A stretch of DNA of 64,000 nucleotides. Source: Streptomyces sp. MJM8645 (GTDB lineage Bacteria > Actinomycetota > Actinomycetes > Streptomycetales > Streptomycetaceae). Made by a program: the position numbers and the translations under genes. Positions 45,707 to 55,418 of this stretch are shown here, piece after piece. The stretch spans positions 6,684,501 through 6,748,500 of the forward strand of contig NZ_LJJF01000001.1 in NCBI RefSeq assembly GCF_001625365.1, written 5' to 3'. A model generated the notes under the pieces. It made no database searches. It was not told the DNA's origin and saw nothing but the letters and a program-made list of their open reading frames with translations. Position 1 is the first letter of the stretch; every line of letters starts with the position of its first letter.

Positions 45707-46567
45707 ATGTACGACGACACGGTGTCCGAAATCGGCTGGAGCAGCGAGGAGTTGGAGGCTCGGCGGGAGCAGTGGTCGCTCCCGCTCGACGAGGGGGAGC
45801 GACAACTGCTCTGGGCGGACGCGCGGGCCGAGCGGTGGGGCGCGGCCGAGCCGGTCCGGGCGAAGCTGCGCGCGCTCGTCCAGGGCGGCGCCCGCTCCGT
45901 CGGCGTCGCCCACGTCGTGGGGCTGATGGATCCGACCGCCCCGGAGGAGGAGGTCGCGGCCGCCCTGTCCTTCCTGCTGCGGGACTTCGGCGAGATCGTC
46001 CCGCAGAACGGGCGCGGCGACCTCACCCAGGTGCTGCGCGACCAGGACGGCGACGGCAACACCGAACTCGGCTTCCACTGCGACACCTGCGACCTGCTCG
46101 TCCTGCTCTGCATCCAACCCGCCTACAACGGTGGAGGATTGACCAAGCTGGCGAGCGCGCGGCACGTCTACGACCTGATCGGGCGGGAACGGCCGGACGC
46201 CCTCGCCACCCTCACCGAGGAGTGGACCTTCGACCGGACCGGTCGGGCCGGGCCCCAGGTCGTGGTCTCCCCGATCTTCTACACCCAGAAGGACGGGACC
46301 ATCGCCTGCTACTACCAGACGCGCACCGTCCGCTCGTCCCCCGATCGCGGTGGCCCGCCGCTGACGGACCGTCAGTGGGACGCGCTCGGCGTGCTCGACG
46401 AGGTGCTCTACCGGCCCGAGATCGCCTTCGGCCTCCCGATGGCCGCCGGAGACCTGCTGATCATTCGCAACAGCCGGGTCCTGCACGGGCGTTCGGCCTA
46501 CGTGGACGAGCCGGCGCCCAACTCCCGGCGGATGCTGCGGATCTGGATGAACACGGAGGACATGTGA
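45707..46567 (+). CDS. TauD/clavaminate-synthase-like Fe(II)/2OG oxygenase
   Basis: A 286-residue oxygenase of the TauD/TfdA/clavaminate-synthase type: iron motif HCD (H124, D126) in LGFHCDTCDLLVLLC, distal His in NSRVLHGRSAY (H260), and Arg in SRRMLRIWMN for 2-oxoglutarate. Related enzymes hydroxylate free or carrier-bound amino acids. The start is set at ATG 45707, with AGAGGAG upstream; a GTG at 45695 would add four residues. Its stop overlaps the SDR gene (GTGA), so oxidation by this enzyme and further dehydrogenation are probably consecutive. Confidence 0.92.
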   Translation: MYDDTVSEIGWSSEELEARREQWSLPLDEGERQLLWADARAERWGAAEPVRAKLRALVQGGARSVGVAHVVGLMDPTAPEEEVAAALSFLLRDFGEIVPQNGRGDLTQVLRDQDGDGNTELGFHCDTCDLLVLLCIQPAYNGGGLTKLASARHVYDLIGRERPDALATLTEEWTFDRTGRAGPQVVVSPIFYTQKDGTIACYYQTRTVRSSPDRGGPPLTDRQWDALGVLDEVLYRPEIAFGLPMAAGDLLIIRNSRVLHGRSAYVDEPAPNSRRMLRIWMNTEDM

Positions 46568-47334
46568 CCGGGAGCGCGCAGACACCGCACGGGCGGACCG
46601 CCGTCGTCACCGGCGGCGGCAGCGGGCTCGGCCGGGCCGTGTCCCTGGCCCTGCTGGGCGCCGGCTGGTCCGTCGCACTGGCCGGGCGGCGCAAGGACGC
46701 CCTCCAGGAGACCATCGCCCTCGCCGACGTCGACCCCGCCCGGGTGCTGGCCGTCCCGACCGACATCCGCCAACCGGAGGAGGTCGCGGCCCTGTTCGAC
46801 GCCGTCCGCGACCGCTTCGGCCGGGTCGACCTGCTGTTCAACAACGCCGGCGCCGCCGCCCCGCGCCGACCCATCACCGAGACCCCGTTCGAGGACTGGA
46901 ACCGCGTCCTGGACACCATCGTCACCGGCGGCTTCCTCTGCGCCCGCGAGGCCTTCCGGGTGATGAGCGCCCAGTCCCCGCAGGGCGGGCGCATCATCAA
47001 CAACGGCGCGCCGTCCGCCCACGTCCCGCGGCCCAACTCCATCGCCTACACGGCCGCCAAGCACGCCGTCCTCGGCCTCACCAAGGTGCTCTCCCTGGAC
47101 GGCCGCGCGTACGGCATCGCGGTCGGCCAGATCGACGTCGGCAACGTCACCCCGGTCGACGGCGGACCGCAGCCCGCCGCCATGCAGGCGGACGGCACGA
47201 TGGCGGTCGAGGCGACCATCCCGGTGGAACGCTTCACCGAGGCCGTCCTGCTGATGGCCTCGATGCCGCCGGACACCAACGTCCAGTCCCTGACCGTCCT
47301 GCCCACCACCATGCCGTACGTCGGGAGGGGCTGA
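46564..47334 (+). CDS. SDR family oxidoreductase
   Basis: A 256-residue classical short-chain dehydrogenase: TGGGSGLGRAV (cofactor loop, residues about 16-26), GRR after the second strand for NADP, NNAGAAAPR, and YTAAK (Tyr162, Lys166). The substrate loop has a GNVTPVDGGPQPAAMQ segment. The GTG start overlaps the upstream oxygenase stop by four bases. It probably oxidises the alcohol made by the oxygenase or reduces a cluster aldehyde or ketone. Which direction is unknown. Confidence 0.93.
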   Translation: MTGSAQTPHGRTAVVTGGGSGLGRAVSLALLGAGWSVALAGRRKDALQETIALADVDPARVLAVPTDIRQPEEVAALFDAVRDRFGRVDLLFNNAGAAAPRRPITETPFEDWNRVLDTIVTGGFLCAREAFRVMSAQSPQGGRIINNGAPSAHVPRPNSIAYTAAKHAVLGLTKVLSLDGRAYGIAVGQIDVGNVTPVDGGPQPAAMQADGTMAVEATIPVERFTEAVLLMASMPPDTNVQSLTVLPTTMPYVGRG

Positions 47335-47337
47335 ACC

Positions 47338-48132
47338 GTGCTGGTCAGCGCACGTTCCTTCGACGAGTACCGCGCGATGTTCGCGCTCACCGACGGCGAC
47401 CTCGCCCCCGGCCGGCGCATCCTGGACTGCCCGGGCGGCGCGGCCGCCTTCACGGCCGAGGCCGGCCGGCGCGGCGTCGACGCGGTGGCCGTCGACCGCG
47501 AGTACGCCCACCACCGGGAGGACCTCGGCGTCCTCGTCGAACGGGAGACCCGGCACAAGCGCGACCAACTGGTCGAGAACGCCTCGGACTTCGTCTGGAC
47601 GTGGCACGGCGACCCGGACAGTCTCACCCGCCTGCGGATCGACAGCGCCCGCGACTTCCGGGCCGACATCGCCGCCCGCCCGGACCGCTACGTCGCCGGC
47701 TCACTGCCCGAACTCCCGTTCGCCGACGACTCCTTCGACCTGGTGCTCAGCTCGCACCTGCTCTTCTCCTACGGCAACCGGCTGGACGGGGACTTCCACC
47801 TGGCGGCCCTCCTGGAACTCGCCCGGATCGCCCGCCGCGAAGTCCGGCTCTTCCCGGTCATGGTGTACGACACCGGCGTCCGCTACGGGGAGCTGGACGG
47901 GCTGCGCCACCACCTGGACGCCCTCGGGATCCCGAGCCGCGTGGAGCGGGTGGAGTACGAATTCCAGCCCGGGGACAACGAGTTGCTCGTGCTGTCGTGC
48001 GCCGACTACCGGCCGCTGGCTCGGGCCGGGGCGCCGGGAGCCGGCGCGTCGATGCCGGGCGCTTCGGTGGCGGGCGCGTCGGTGGCGGGCGCTGCCGACC
48101 CGGTGCGGTGGCGGCACCGGGAGAACCCCTGA
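47338..48132 (+). CDS. Class I SAM-dependent methyltransferase-like protein
   Basis: A 264-residue Rossmann-like methyltransferase: motif I ILDCPGGAAAFTAEAG at about 30-45, acidic VAVDREY after strand 2, and DDSFDLVLSSHLLFSY as motifs IV/V. The last 40 residues contain in-frame repeats (GASMPGASVAGASVAGA) that look like replication slippage. The GTG at 47338 lies three bases after the SDR stop, with GGGAGGGG upstream. It is the last gene of the right half-cluster and probably O- or N-methylates the product. CPGG in place of GxGxG is seen in a subgroup of uncharacterised actinomycete enzymes. Confidence 0.82.
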   Translation: MLVSARSFDEYRAMFALTDGDLAPGRRILDCPGGAAAFTAEAGRRGVDAVAVDREYAHHREDLGVLVERETRHKRDQLVENASDFVWTWHGDPDSLTRLRIDSARDFRADIAARPDRYVAGSLPELPFADDSFDLVLSSHLLFSYGNRLDGDFHLAALLELARIARREVRLFPVMVYDTGVRYGELDGLRHHLDALGIPSRVERVEYEFQPGDNELLVLSCADYRPLARAGAPGAGASMPGASVAGASVAGAADPVRWRHRENP

Positions 48133-48133
48133 C

Positions 48134-48228
48134 CTCAGGCCCGAGCCCTGGCTCTGGCCCTGGCCCTGGCTCTGACTCTGGCCCTGGCCCTGGCCGACGC
48201 CGACTCTGCGTCGGCCAGGGCCAGGGCC
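48134..48228. terminator. CTGGCC-repeat tract with perfect 21-bp hairpin, bidirectional terminator
   Basis: After the methyltransferase stop a CTGGCC/CTGGCT hexamer tract (about 48146-48195) leads into arms 48180-48200 and 48208-48228, which pair perfectly over 21 bp with a 7-base loop. It separates convergent genes and closes the biosynthetic cluster. Confidence 0.75.
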
Positions 48229-48238
48229 CGGCCCCGGG

Positions 48239-48805
48239 TCACCCGCCGACGGGGGCGGATCCGGCGGCGTCGCCTCCGAGGTGGGCGGCAATCCTCCGCG
48301 CGCACTCCAGCGACTCGGTGCGCGAGGTGTCCACCTCCAGGTCGTAGCGCACGCCCTGGTGGACCAATTCCGCCTGCGAAGCGGCCATCCCCAGGATCCG
48401 GTTCCCCCGGGCGAGCTCCCGGCCGGTGGCCACCGCCGCCTCGCAGCGGACCCCGACCCACAGCACGTCCAGCCCCACGAGCGCCTTCTCCCACCGGAGT
48501 TGGGACTCAGCCCGGCCGAGGAAGACCTCGTCGACGATCACCCGCGCGCCCGCCCCCGCCATGGTCGCGACCCCCGCGATCCACGCCGCCTGCAAGGCCT
48601 GGAACTTCGACCCGACGCTCACCCCGCCGTCGGCCGCGAAACCGATGCCCCCGTCCGCATCGTGCAGGGACGCGGGCATCGCCTCGATCAGGGTGTCGAC
48701 CCCGACCGTCAGCCAGGGCTCCGGCAGCACCGCCTGCAGACACCGGGCGATCCCGGACTTGCCCGAGCTGGAACCACCGTTCAGCACAATCACCTGAGTC
48801 GCCAT
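48239..48805 (-). CDS. Chloramphenicol phosphotransferase-like kinase
   Basis: A 188-residue P-loop kinase of the CPT family: Walker A NGGSSSGKSGIA at residues 9-20, GVDTLIEAMP carrying the catalytic Asp, IVDEVFLG as Walker B, and RGNRILGMAASQAELVHQGVRYDLEVDTSR as the lid and C-terminus. CPT phosphorylates the C-3 hydroxyl of chloramphenicol, but most homologues have unknown substrates. It is convergent with the biosynthetic cluster, so self-resistance is conceivable though unproven. The ATG at 48805 starts directly at the first strand. Confidence 0.9.
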   Translation of the reverse strand: MATQVIVLNGGSSSGKSGIARCLQAVLPEPWLTVGVDTLIEAMPASLHDADGGIGFAADGGVSVGSKFQALQAAWIAGVATMAGAGARVIVDEVFLGRAESQLRWEKALVGLDVLWVGVRCEAAVATGRELARGNRILGMAASQAELVHQGVRYDLEVDTSRTESLECARRIAAHLGGDAAGSAPVGG

Positions 48806-48987
48806 CCCGCCACCGTAGCGATCCCGGTGCCATGTCCCAACCGGATATCGGACGCCCGGCGAGAGCCTGGCCGCGGCCGGGTGGGGCGTGCCGGGAGGGG
48901 CCGGGCGGCATGCGGGGAACGGTCACGGTCCGTGTCGACGTGGTGACGGCGCGATCACTCGTGCGGGGGAAAAGCGATGGTTGCGCT

Positions 48988-49015
48988 TTGAACAGTCGCG
49001 GTGGCTGGCCAGACT
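48988..49015 (+). promoter_or_regulatory. Promoter of the terpene operon
   Basis: TTGAAC (48988-48993), 16 bp, then CAGACT (49010-49015), about 52 bp before the terpene synthase start. Both hexamers fit streptomycete housekeeping promoters. Confidence 0.5.
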
Positions 49016-49067
49016 GGTCCTTCTCCGACCGGCCGGTCGGAGGTGGTGAGCGAGGGGGAGCACGGGC

Positions 49068-50222
49068 ATGGGCGTTTCGTCGTACCGCGGCATGTGTGGC
49101 CTCGCCGCCGAGCACCCCGGAGGCCCGGACCTCCTCGCGGGAGTCGCCAGACCGGCGCCGCACGGCGAGGCCGGCGCCCTCCGCCGCGACGTCGGGGCGT
49201 GGCTGGTGGCGAGCGGGGTGCTCGGCGGTGACGTCCAAGGGTTCCTGGCACAGGGCCACCTGGACCTGGTGGCGGAGGCGTGGGGCGACGTCCCCCGGGG
49301 GCCGAGGCTGGTCGCGGCGGCGAAGTGGCTGGTGCTCACCTGGATCCTCGACGACCGCTTCGACGACCAGTGGATCGGCCGGCCCGTCACGGCGGCCCGG
49401 CGGACCGTCCGGGCGCTCACGGACGTCCTGGACGGCGGTTCGGGCGTCGGCTCGGGCAGCGTTCCGGACAGCGTTCCGGGCGGTGGCCCGGATGGTGTCT
49501 CGGACGGCGGCTGGGATGGCATCGAGCCGCCCGGCGACGCACTCGTCGAGGCGTTCGCGGTGCTGTGGCGGGAGACGGTCGAGCTGACGCCGCCGCAGTG
49601 GCGGGCGCGCTACGCGGCGTACTTCCGCGCGTACCTGGACACCTCGCTCGGCTACCTCGACGAGGCCTCACTCCGCGACACCGCCTTCCGCGACACCGCC
49701 TTCCACGACGCGCCCTTCCGCGACACCCCCTTCCACGACCTCGGGACCGCCGCCCCGGCCGGCGCCGTGCAGACCGTCCCCGAGTACCTACGCCGACGGG
49801 ACCAGGACGGCGCCGTGTCGTGCGCGGCGGGGTGGATCGAACTCGCCCACGGCCTGGACCTCGCCGACGAGGTGTTCCGGCACCCGAGGGTGGCGGACCT
49901 GCTGATGCGCTTCAACCACGTCGTCTGCTGGGTCAACGACCTCTACTCCGCCGAGGGGGAGTCCGCCGCCGGGAACGGCAAGAACCTGCTGCGCTCGTTC
50001 ACCGTCCACGAGGGCCTGGCCCCCCAAGAGGCGTCGGCCCGGCTCGGGGCGCTGTGCGAGGCCGAGTCGACGACGCTGGAGTTCCTGGCGGACGGCATCG
50101 CCCGCGACCCGTCGTCGCCCGGCGAGGTCCGGGCCTTCGCCCTCGGGCTGGTCCGCTTCACCCGCGCGCTCATCCACTGGACGGCGACGGCCGCCCGCTA
50201 CCGTACGGAGTCACCGCGATGA
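49068..50222 (+). CDS. Class I terpene synthase
   Basis: A 384-residue terpene cyclase with both metal motifs: aspartate-rich DDRFDD (residues 95-100) and the NSE triad NDLYSAEGE (N290, S294, E298). The C-terminal ARYRTE resembles the usual RY pair. The middle contains two low-complexity inserts: a Gly/Ser/Pro/Asp stretch at about 122-150 and five near-identical RDTAF/HDAPF pentamers at about 202-225. The ATG at 49068 follows GAGGGGGAG. Product class (mono-, sesqui- or diterpene) cannot be told, and it lacks the two-domain layout of geosmin synthase. It is coupled to the P450 (ATGA), forming a small terpene operon. Confidence 0.9.
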   Translation: MGVSSYRGMCGLAAEHPGGPDLLAGVARPAPHGEAGALRRDVGAWLVASGVLGGDVQGFLAQGHLDLVAEAWGDVPRGPRLVAAAKWLVLTWILDDRFDDQWIGRPVTAARRTVRALTDVLDGGSGVGSGSVPDSVPGGGPDGVSDGGWDGIEPPGDALVEAFAVLWRETVELTPPQWRARYAAYFRAYLDTSLGYLDEASLRDTAFRDTAFHDAPFRDTPFHDLGTAAPAGAVQTVPEYLRRRDQDGAVSCAAGWIELAHGLDLADEVFRHPRVADLLMRFNHVVCWVNDLYSAEGESAAGNGKNLLRSFTVHEGLAPQEASARLGALCEAESTTLEFLADGIARDPSSPGEVRAFALGLVRFTRALIHWTATAARYRTESPR

Positions 50223-51625
50223 TCCCCCGTCCGCCCGGCGGCCTGCCGCTGCTCGGGCACCTGGTGCCGTTCCTGCGCGACCCGCTGGCGTTCCTGCGTT
50301 CCCTGCCCCGGTACGGCGGCCTCGTCCAGATCAGACTGGGGCCGGTCTCGGCGGTGGTGGTCTGCGACCTGGAGCTGACCCGGCACGTCCTGCGCGAGGA
50401 CCGGGTCTTCGACAAGGGCGGGTTCCTGTTCGAACGGGTCCGCGACTTCGCCGGCAACGGCCTGGTGACCTGCCCCCACGCCGACCACCGCCGCCAGCGC
50501 CGCTACGTCCAGCCCGCCTTCCGCGCCGACCGGATCGCGCGGTACACGGAGGTGATGGCCCGGGAGGCCCGACGGCTGGCCGGGTCCTGGAGCGACGGGC
50601 AGGAGGTCGACATCACCGCCGAGTTGAGCCTGGCCGCCGGGCGCAGCCTGGTCTCGACCCTGTTCACCCGGCTGCCGTTCACCGGCCTCCAGGAGACCGT
50701 CGACGACTTCGTCCTGCTCATCGGCGGCTCCTACCGGCGCATGCTGCTGCCCCACCGGCTCAACCGGATCCCGCTGCCGGCCAACCGCCGCTACGACGCC
50801 GCCCGCACCCGGCTGGTGCGCCTGGTCGACGAGGTCGTCACCGCCTACCGCGCGGATCCGGAGGACCGGGGCGACCTGGTGTCGACGCTGGTGGCCGCCG
50901 ACGCGGGCGGGCAGGCGCTCTCCAACGCGGAGGTCACCGACCAGGTGATGACGATCTTCGCCGCCGGCTTCGACACCATCGCCAACTCCACCGTGTGGGC
51001 CCTGCACCTGCTCGCCCAACACCCGGACATCGCAGACCGGGTCCGAGCCGAGGTGGACGCGGCCCGCGTCGACGCGACCGGGGTGAACGTAGCCGAGGCG
51101 GACAGGGCCGAGGCCGACGCCACCACGGCGGCCGGCACGTCAGCGAGCGTGGCCGGCACGTCGGCGAGCGTGGACGGGCTGGAGCTCACCACCCGGGTCG
51201 TCCGCGAGGCCGTCCGGCTGTACTCCCCGGGCTGGCTGCTCACCCGCGTCACCACCACCGACACCGAACTCGGCGCGCACCGCCTGCCCGAGGGCACCTC
51301 GGTCATCTACAGCCCCTACCTGCTCCACCGCCAGCCCGCCCTGTTCCCCGAGCCCGACCGCTTCGACCCCGAGCGGTGGGTGGGCGTCCACCCGCAGCGC
51401 GGCCCGTTCATCGGCTTCGGCGCGGGACCGCGCCGCTGCGTCGGTGAGCAGTTCGGCATGACCGAGTCCGTCCTGCTGCTCGCCACGATCATGCGGGCCT
51501 GGCACCTGGAGCACGTCCCAGGCCGGACCGTCCGCGAGATGCCGCTCGCCACGCTGCGCCCCGGCCCGGTGTGGATGCGCGCGACCCGCCGTGACGGCCT
51601 CGTCCGCACCGGGGCCGCCGGGTGA
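50219..51625 (+). CDS. Cytochrome P450 of the terpene operon
   Basis: A 468-residue P450: GGLPLLGHLVPFLRDP at the N-terminus, HRRQRRYVQPAFR (helix C), helix I VMTIFAAGFDTIANSTVW, EAVRLYSP (ExxR region), and the heme loop FGAGPRRCVGE with Cys407. Between helix J and K it carries about 35 extra Ala/Asp/Val/Thr-rich residues (around 285-325) with the repeat AGTSASV. ATG overlaps the terpene synthase stop, and the FAD gene start overlaps its own stop. It most likely hydroxylates the terpene scaffold. It is related to the P450 at 23249. Confidence 0.94.
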   Translation: MIPRPPGGLPLLGHLVPFLRDPLAFLRSLPRYGGLVQIRLGPVSAVVVCDLELTRHVLREDRVFDKGGFLFERVRDFAGNGLVTCPHADHRRQRRYVQPAFRADRIARYTEVMAREARRLAGSWSDGQEVDITAELSLAAGRSLVSTLFTRLPFTGLQETVDDFVLLIGGSYRRMLLPHRLNRIPLPANRRYDAARTRLVRLVDEVVTAYRADPEDRGDLVSTLVAADAGGQALSNAEVTDQVMTIFAAGFDTIANSTVWALHLLAQHPDIADRVRAEVDAARVDATGVNVAEADRAEADATTAAGTSASVAGTSASVDGLELTTRVVREAVRLYSPGWLLTRVTTTDTELGAHRLPEGTSVIYSPYLLHRQPALFPEPDRFDPERWVGVHPQRGPFIGFGAGPRRCVGEQFGMTESVLLLATIMRAWHLEHVPGRTVREMPLATLRPGPVWMRATRRDGLVRTGAAG

Positions 51626-53019
51626 GCACGGCCCTCGTCCTCGGCGGCGGCCTGGCCGGCACGCTGGCGGCCGCCGCCCTGGCGCCGCACGCCCGGAGCG
51701 TCACCGTTCTCGAACAGGACGTCCTGCCCGTCCTGCCCGGCCCGCGCCGGGGCCTGCCGCAGGGCGAGTTCAGCCACATCCTGCTCGGCGGCGGCGCGGA
51801 CGCCGTCGAGGAGGTCCTGCCCGGAACGCTCGACGCCCTGCTCGCCGCCGGCGCCCATTACCGCTCGATCCCCGCCGGCCTGCTGATGCGTCTCGGGCCG
51901 GGCTGGCTCCAGGGCTTCGACTCGCCGGCCTACCTGATCGCGTGCAGCCGGCACCTGCTCGACCACGTCGTCCGGCGGCGGCTGCGCGAGCAGGCGAACG
52001 TGACGGTCCGCGAACGCACCTCCGTCCTCGGTCTGGTGGGCGGCCCGGGCCGGATCGTCGGGGTCCACATCGAGAACCCGGACGGATCGCGGGAGACCCT
52101 GCGGGCCGACCTGGTCGTCGACGCGACCGGCCGCCGCTCCCGCGCCCCGGAGTGGCTGCGCGCCCTGGGGGTCGAGGGCCTGTGCGAGGAGACGGTGGAC
52201 GCCGGACTCGCCTACGCCGCCCGGGTGTTCGAGACGCCGGGCGGAAACGAGGGCTTCCCGGTGGTGAGCATCGTGCCCGTCCCGGGGCGCGGCCGGCCCG
52301 GTCGGGGCGCCACCATCATCCCGATCGAGGACGGGCGCTGGATCGTCACGCTCTCCGGCACCCGGGGCGGCGAACCCGCCCGGGGCGAGCGGGAGTTCCA
52401 CGACTTCCTGAAGGCGCTGGACCACCCGGTCGTCCACGACCTCGCCCGCGCCGCCCGCCCGCTCGGCCCGATCCGCACCTGCCACGGGACGCTGAACCGC
52501 CGGCGCCGCTACGAGTGCTACGAGGGCGGCCAGCTGGCCGGGTTCGCCGCCACCGGCGACGCGGTGGCGGCGCTGAACCCGGTGTACGGGCACGGCATGA
52601 CGGTCGCCGCCCAGTGTGCCGCCGCCATCCGCGCCGCCGTCGACAGCGAAGGCCTGCACCCGGGGGTGAGCGCACTGATCCAGCGGCGGATCGCCAGGGT
52701 CGTCGACACGCCCTGGGACATGGCCAAGGACCAGGACGAGGGCTTCCCGGACGCGCTGTCGAGCCACCCCGCCACCGCCGCCGGGCCCGCCGCCGTGTTC
52801 ACCCGCTGGTACACCCGCCGGGTGCTGGGCGCGGCCCTCACCGACCCCGCCGTCTCGGCCGCCTACTTCGAGGTGTTCTCCCTCGCCGCGAGACCCGCCC
52901 GGCTGGCCAGACCCGCGGTGGCCCTCGGCGCACTGCGACCCCGGCGCGCCCACCCGCCGACCGCCGGCCAGGCGATCGCCCGCTTCCCGGGGGTGGCCGC
53001 GCTGGCCGGGCCCTACTGA
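51622..53019 (+). CDS. FAD-dependent monooxygenase/oxidoreductase of the terpene operon
   Basis: A 465-residue flavoprotein of the PHBH/squalene-epoxidase/geranylgeranyl-reductase superfamily: dinucleotide motif ALVLGGGLAGTLAAAAL at residues 4-20, VLEQD after the second strand, LVVDATGRRSRAPEWL (DG-type motif region), and the GD motif AATGDAVAALNPVYGHGMTVAA. GTG overlaps the P450 stop (GTGA). It probably epoxidises or hydroxylates the terpene, adding to the P450 step. The substrate is unknown. Confidence 0.9.
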   Translation: MSTALVLGGGLAGTLAAAALAPHARSVTVLEQDVLPVLPGPRRGLPQGEFSHILLGGGADAVEEVLPGTLDALLAAGAHYRSIPAGLLMRLGPGWLQGFDSPAYLIACSRHLLDHVVRRRLREQANVTVRERTSVLGLVGGPGRIVGVHIENPDGSRETLRADLVVDATGRRSRAPEWLRALGVEGLCEETVDAGLAYAARVFETPGGNEGFPVVSIVPVPGRGRPGRGATIIPIEDGRWIVTLSGTRGGEPARGEREFHDFLKALDHPVVHDLARAARPLGPIRTCHGTLNRRRRYECYEGGQLAGFAATGDAVAALNPVYGHGMTVAAQCAAAIRAAVDSEGLHPGVSALIQRRIARVVDTPWDMAKDQDEGFPDALSSHPATAAGPAAVFTRWYTRRVLGAALTDPAVSAAYFEVFSLAARPARLARPAVALGALRPRRAHPPTAGQAIARFPGVAALAGPY

Positions 53020-53136
53020 CCGGCCCGGACGGCCGGAACCGCCCAACCCCCCGCTCCCGCGTTCCTGTTCACGCCGTTGCCGTCGACGCCGCCCTCGAAC
53101 GCCCAGGTCCTGTCCCACCAATATCGGTCGGACAGG

Positions 53137-53166
53137 CCTGGGGTCCGTCCTCAGGTGGACCCCAGG
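53137..53166. terminator. Perfect 10-bp hairpin ending the terpene operon
   Basis: CCTGGGGTCC (53137-53146) pairs with 53157-53166 across a 10-base loop, between convergent stop codons at 53019 and 53185. Confidence 0.55.
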
Positions 53167-53184
53167 GCGACCTGACGGCTTCGG

Positions 53185-53409
53185 TCACCGGGCGGCCGCG
53201 GCCATCGCCTCGCGAACGGTGATCAGGCATGGATCGCAGTAACGGTCCGGGCCCACCGAATCCTCGACGCCCGCAGCCGGCGCGACGCGCTGGGCGGGTT
53301 CGAGGAAGCGTCCGCACAGGGACGTCGACGAGTCGTTCTTCGTCACCACGTGCCACACCACGGCCGGCGGTGACACCGCCGGGTCGTGCTCGGCCCACAT
53401 CTCGTACAC
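53185..53409 (-). CDS. Small conserved actinomycete protein with Cys pair
   Basis: A 74-residue protein: VVWHVVTKNDSSTSLCGRFLEPAQ and YCDPCLITVREAM. The pattern W-H-V-V-T...LCGR...YCxPC occurs in many short streptomycete proteins and may hold a zinc ion. The GTG at 53409 has CGGGAGGC at good spacing, while the longer open frame has none. The function is unknown. Confidence 0.65.
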   Translation of the reverse strand: MYEMWAEHDPAVSPPAVVWHVVTKNDSSTSLCGRFLEPAQRVAPAAGVEDSVGPDRYCDPCLITVREAMAAAAR

Positions 53410-53619
53410 GGTAGCCTCCCGAATCGCTGGGGCCCGGTCACCCCATGCAACCCCCCTCCCCGGCGGTCGGCCACCGGACGGGGCCCGGTGGGATGGCGCG
53501 CGGACGGTCGGGGCGTGCGGGTGGCGGCTGTTCCCTTGTGGTGGTGGCCGGTTGCCCCTGGCGTTTCGGTGTCGCGCCAGTAACATGAGTTCCCCTCACG
53601 TTCATGTCAGGAGGCAGTC

Positions 53620-54969
<1,350 letters not shown>

Positions 54970-55044
54970 CGTCGGTTCCGTGACGGCGGACCGCGGGCTT
55001 CGTGGGGCGCCCGCGGTCCGCTGGTGTGACTACCGCTGGTGTGA

Positions 55045-55252
55045 CTAGCCGCCCGCCGCCGGGGAGCGGGATGCTTCGGCGGCGGCGTCCGGCTGGTAGA
55101 AGTCGGTGTGTCCTTCGACGTGGAGGTGGGGCAGGCGGCGGTCCAGCCAGCTGGGCAGCCACCAGTCGCATCACGGCCGGTACCAGCAGCAGTCGGACCA
55201 GTGTGGCGTCGATCAGAATGGCCGACCCCATATCCACGCCGTGCTGGACGCC
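55045..55252 (-). pseudogene. MMPL family transporter remnant (3' end, frameshifted)
   Basis: On the minus strand the first frame reads GVDMGSAILIDATLVRLLLVPAVMRL, which is the last transmembrane segment of MMPL/RND-type actinobacterial transporters. The similarity then continues only after a frameshift, as WLPSWLDRRLPHLHVEG and a short tail to the stop at 55045. About 70 codons of a protein that is normally over 700 residues remain, so it is a decayed end. Confidence 0.75.
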
Positions 55253-55418
55253 GTGGTGACGTCGGACGGCGCCGATACGACATGTCGCTGGCACTGGCCG
55301 GTTCCCCCTGGATCTGCGGTCACGCCGCAACCGATTGCCAGGAAGTGAGTTTTCGTCGGTGGCCCGTGGTGGTATGGACACCCAGTGCGCTTGATCACGG
55401 AGCGCGTTGGGGGTGGGA
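55253..55418. other. Promoter-bearing gap upstream of the ABC-3C module
   Basis: No gene is seen. The stretch has lower G/C than the GH1 gene, marking the boundary of the acquired module. TTGCCA near 55338 and TATGGA near 55373 are possible promoter hexamers but are badly spaced. Confidence 0.3.

Noticed and set aside
28718..48132. Assignment to a named vinylglycine, phosphonate or beta-lactam pathway
   Set aside because: No phosphonate mutase, beta-lactam synthetase or matching NRPS order is present; single-enzyme similarity is not enough.
48239..48805. CPT-like gene as certain self-resistance gene of the cluster
   Set aside because: It is convergent, behind a strong terminator, and such kinases are common elsewhere; only a possibility.
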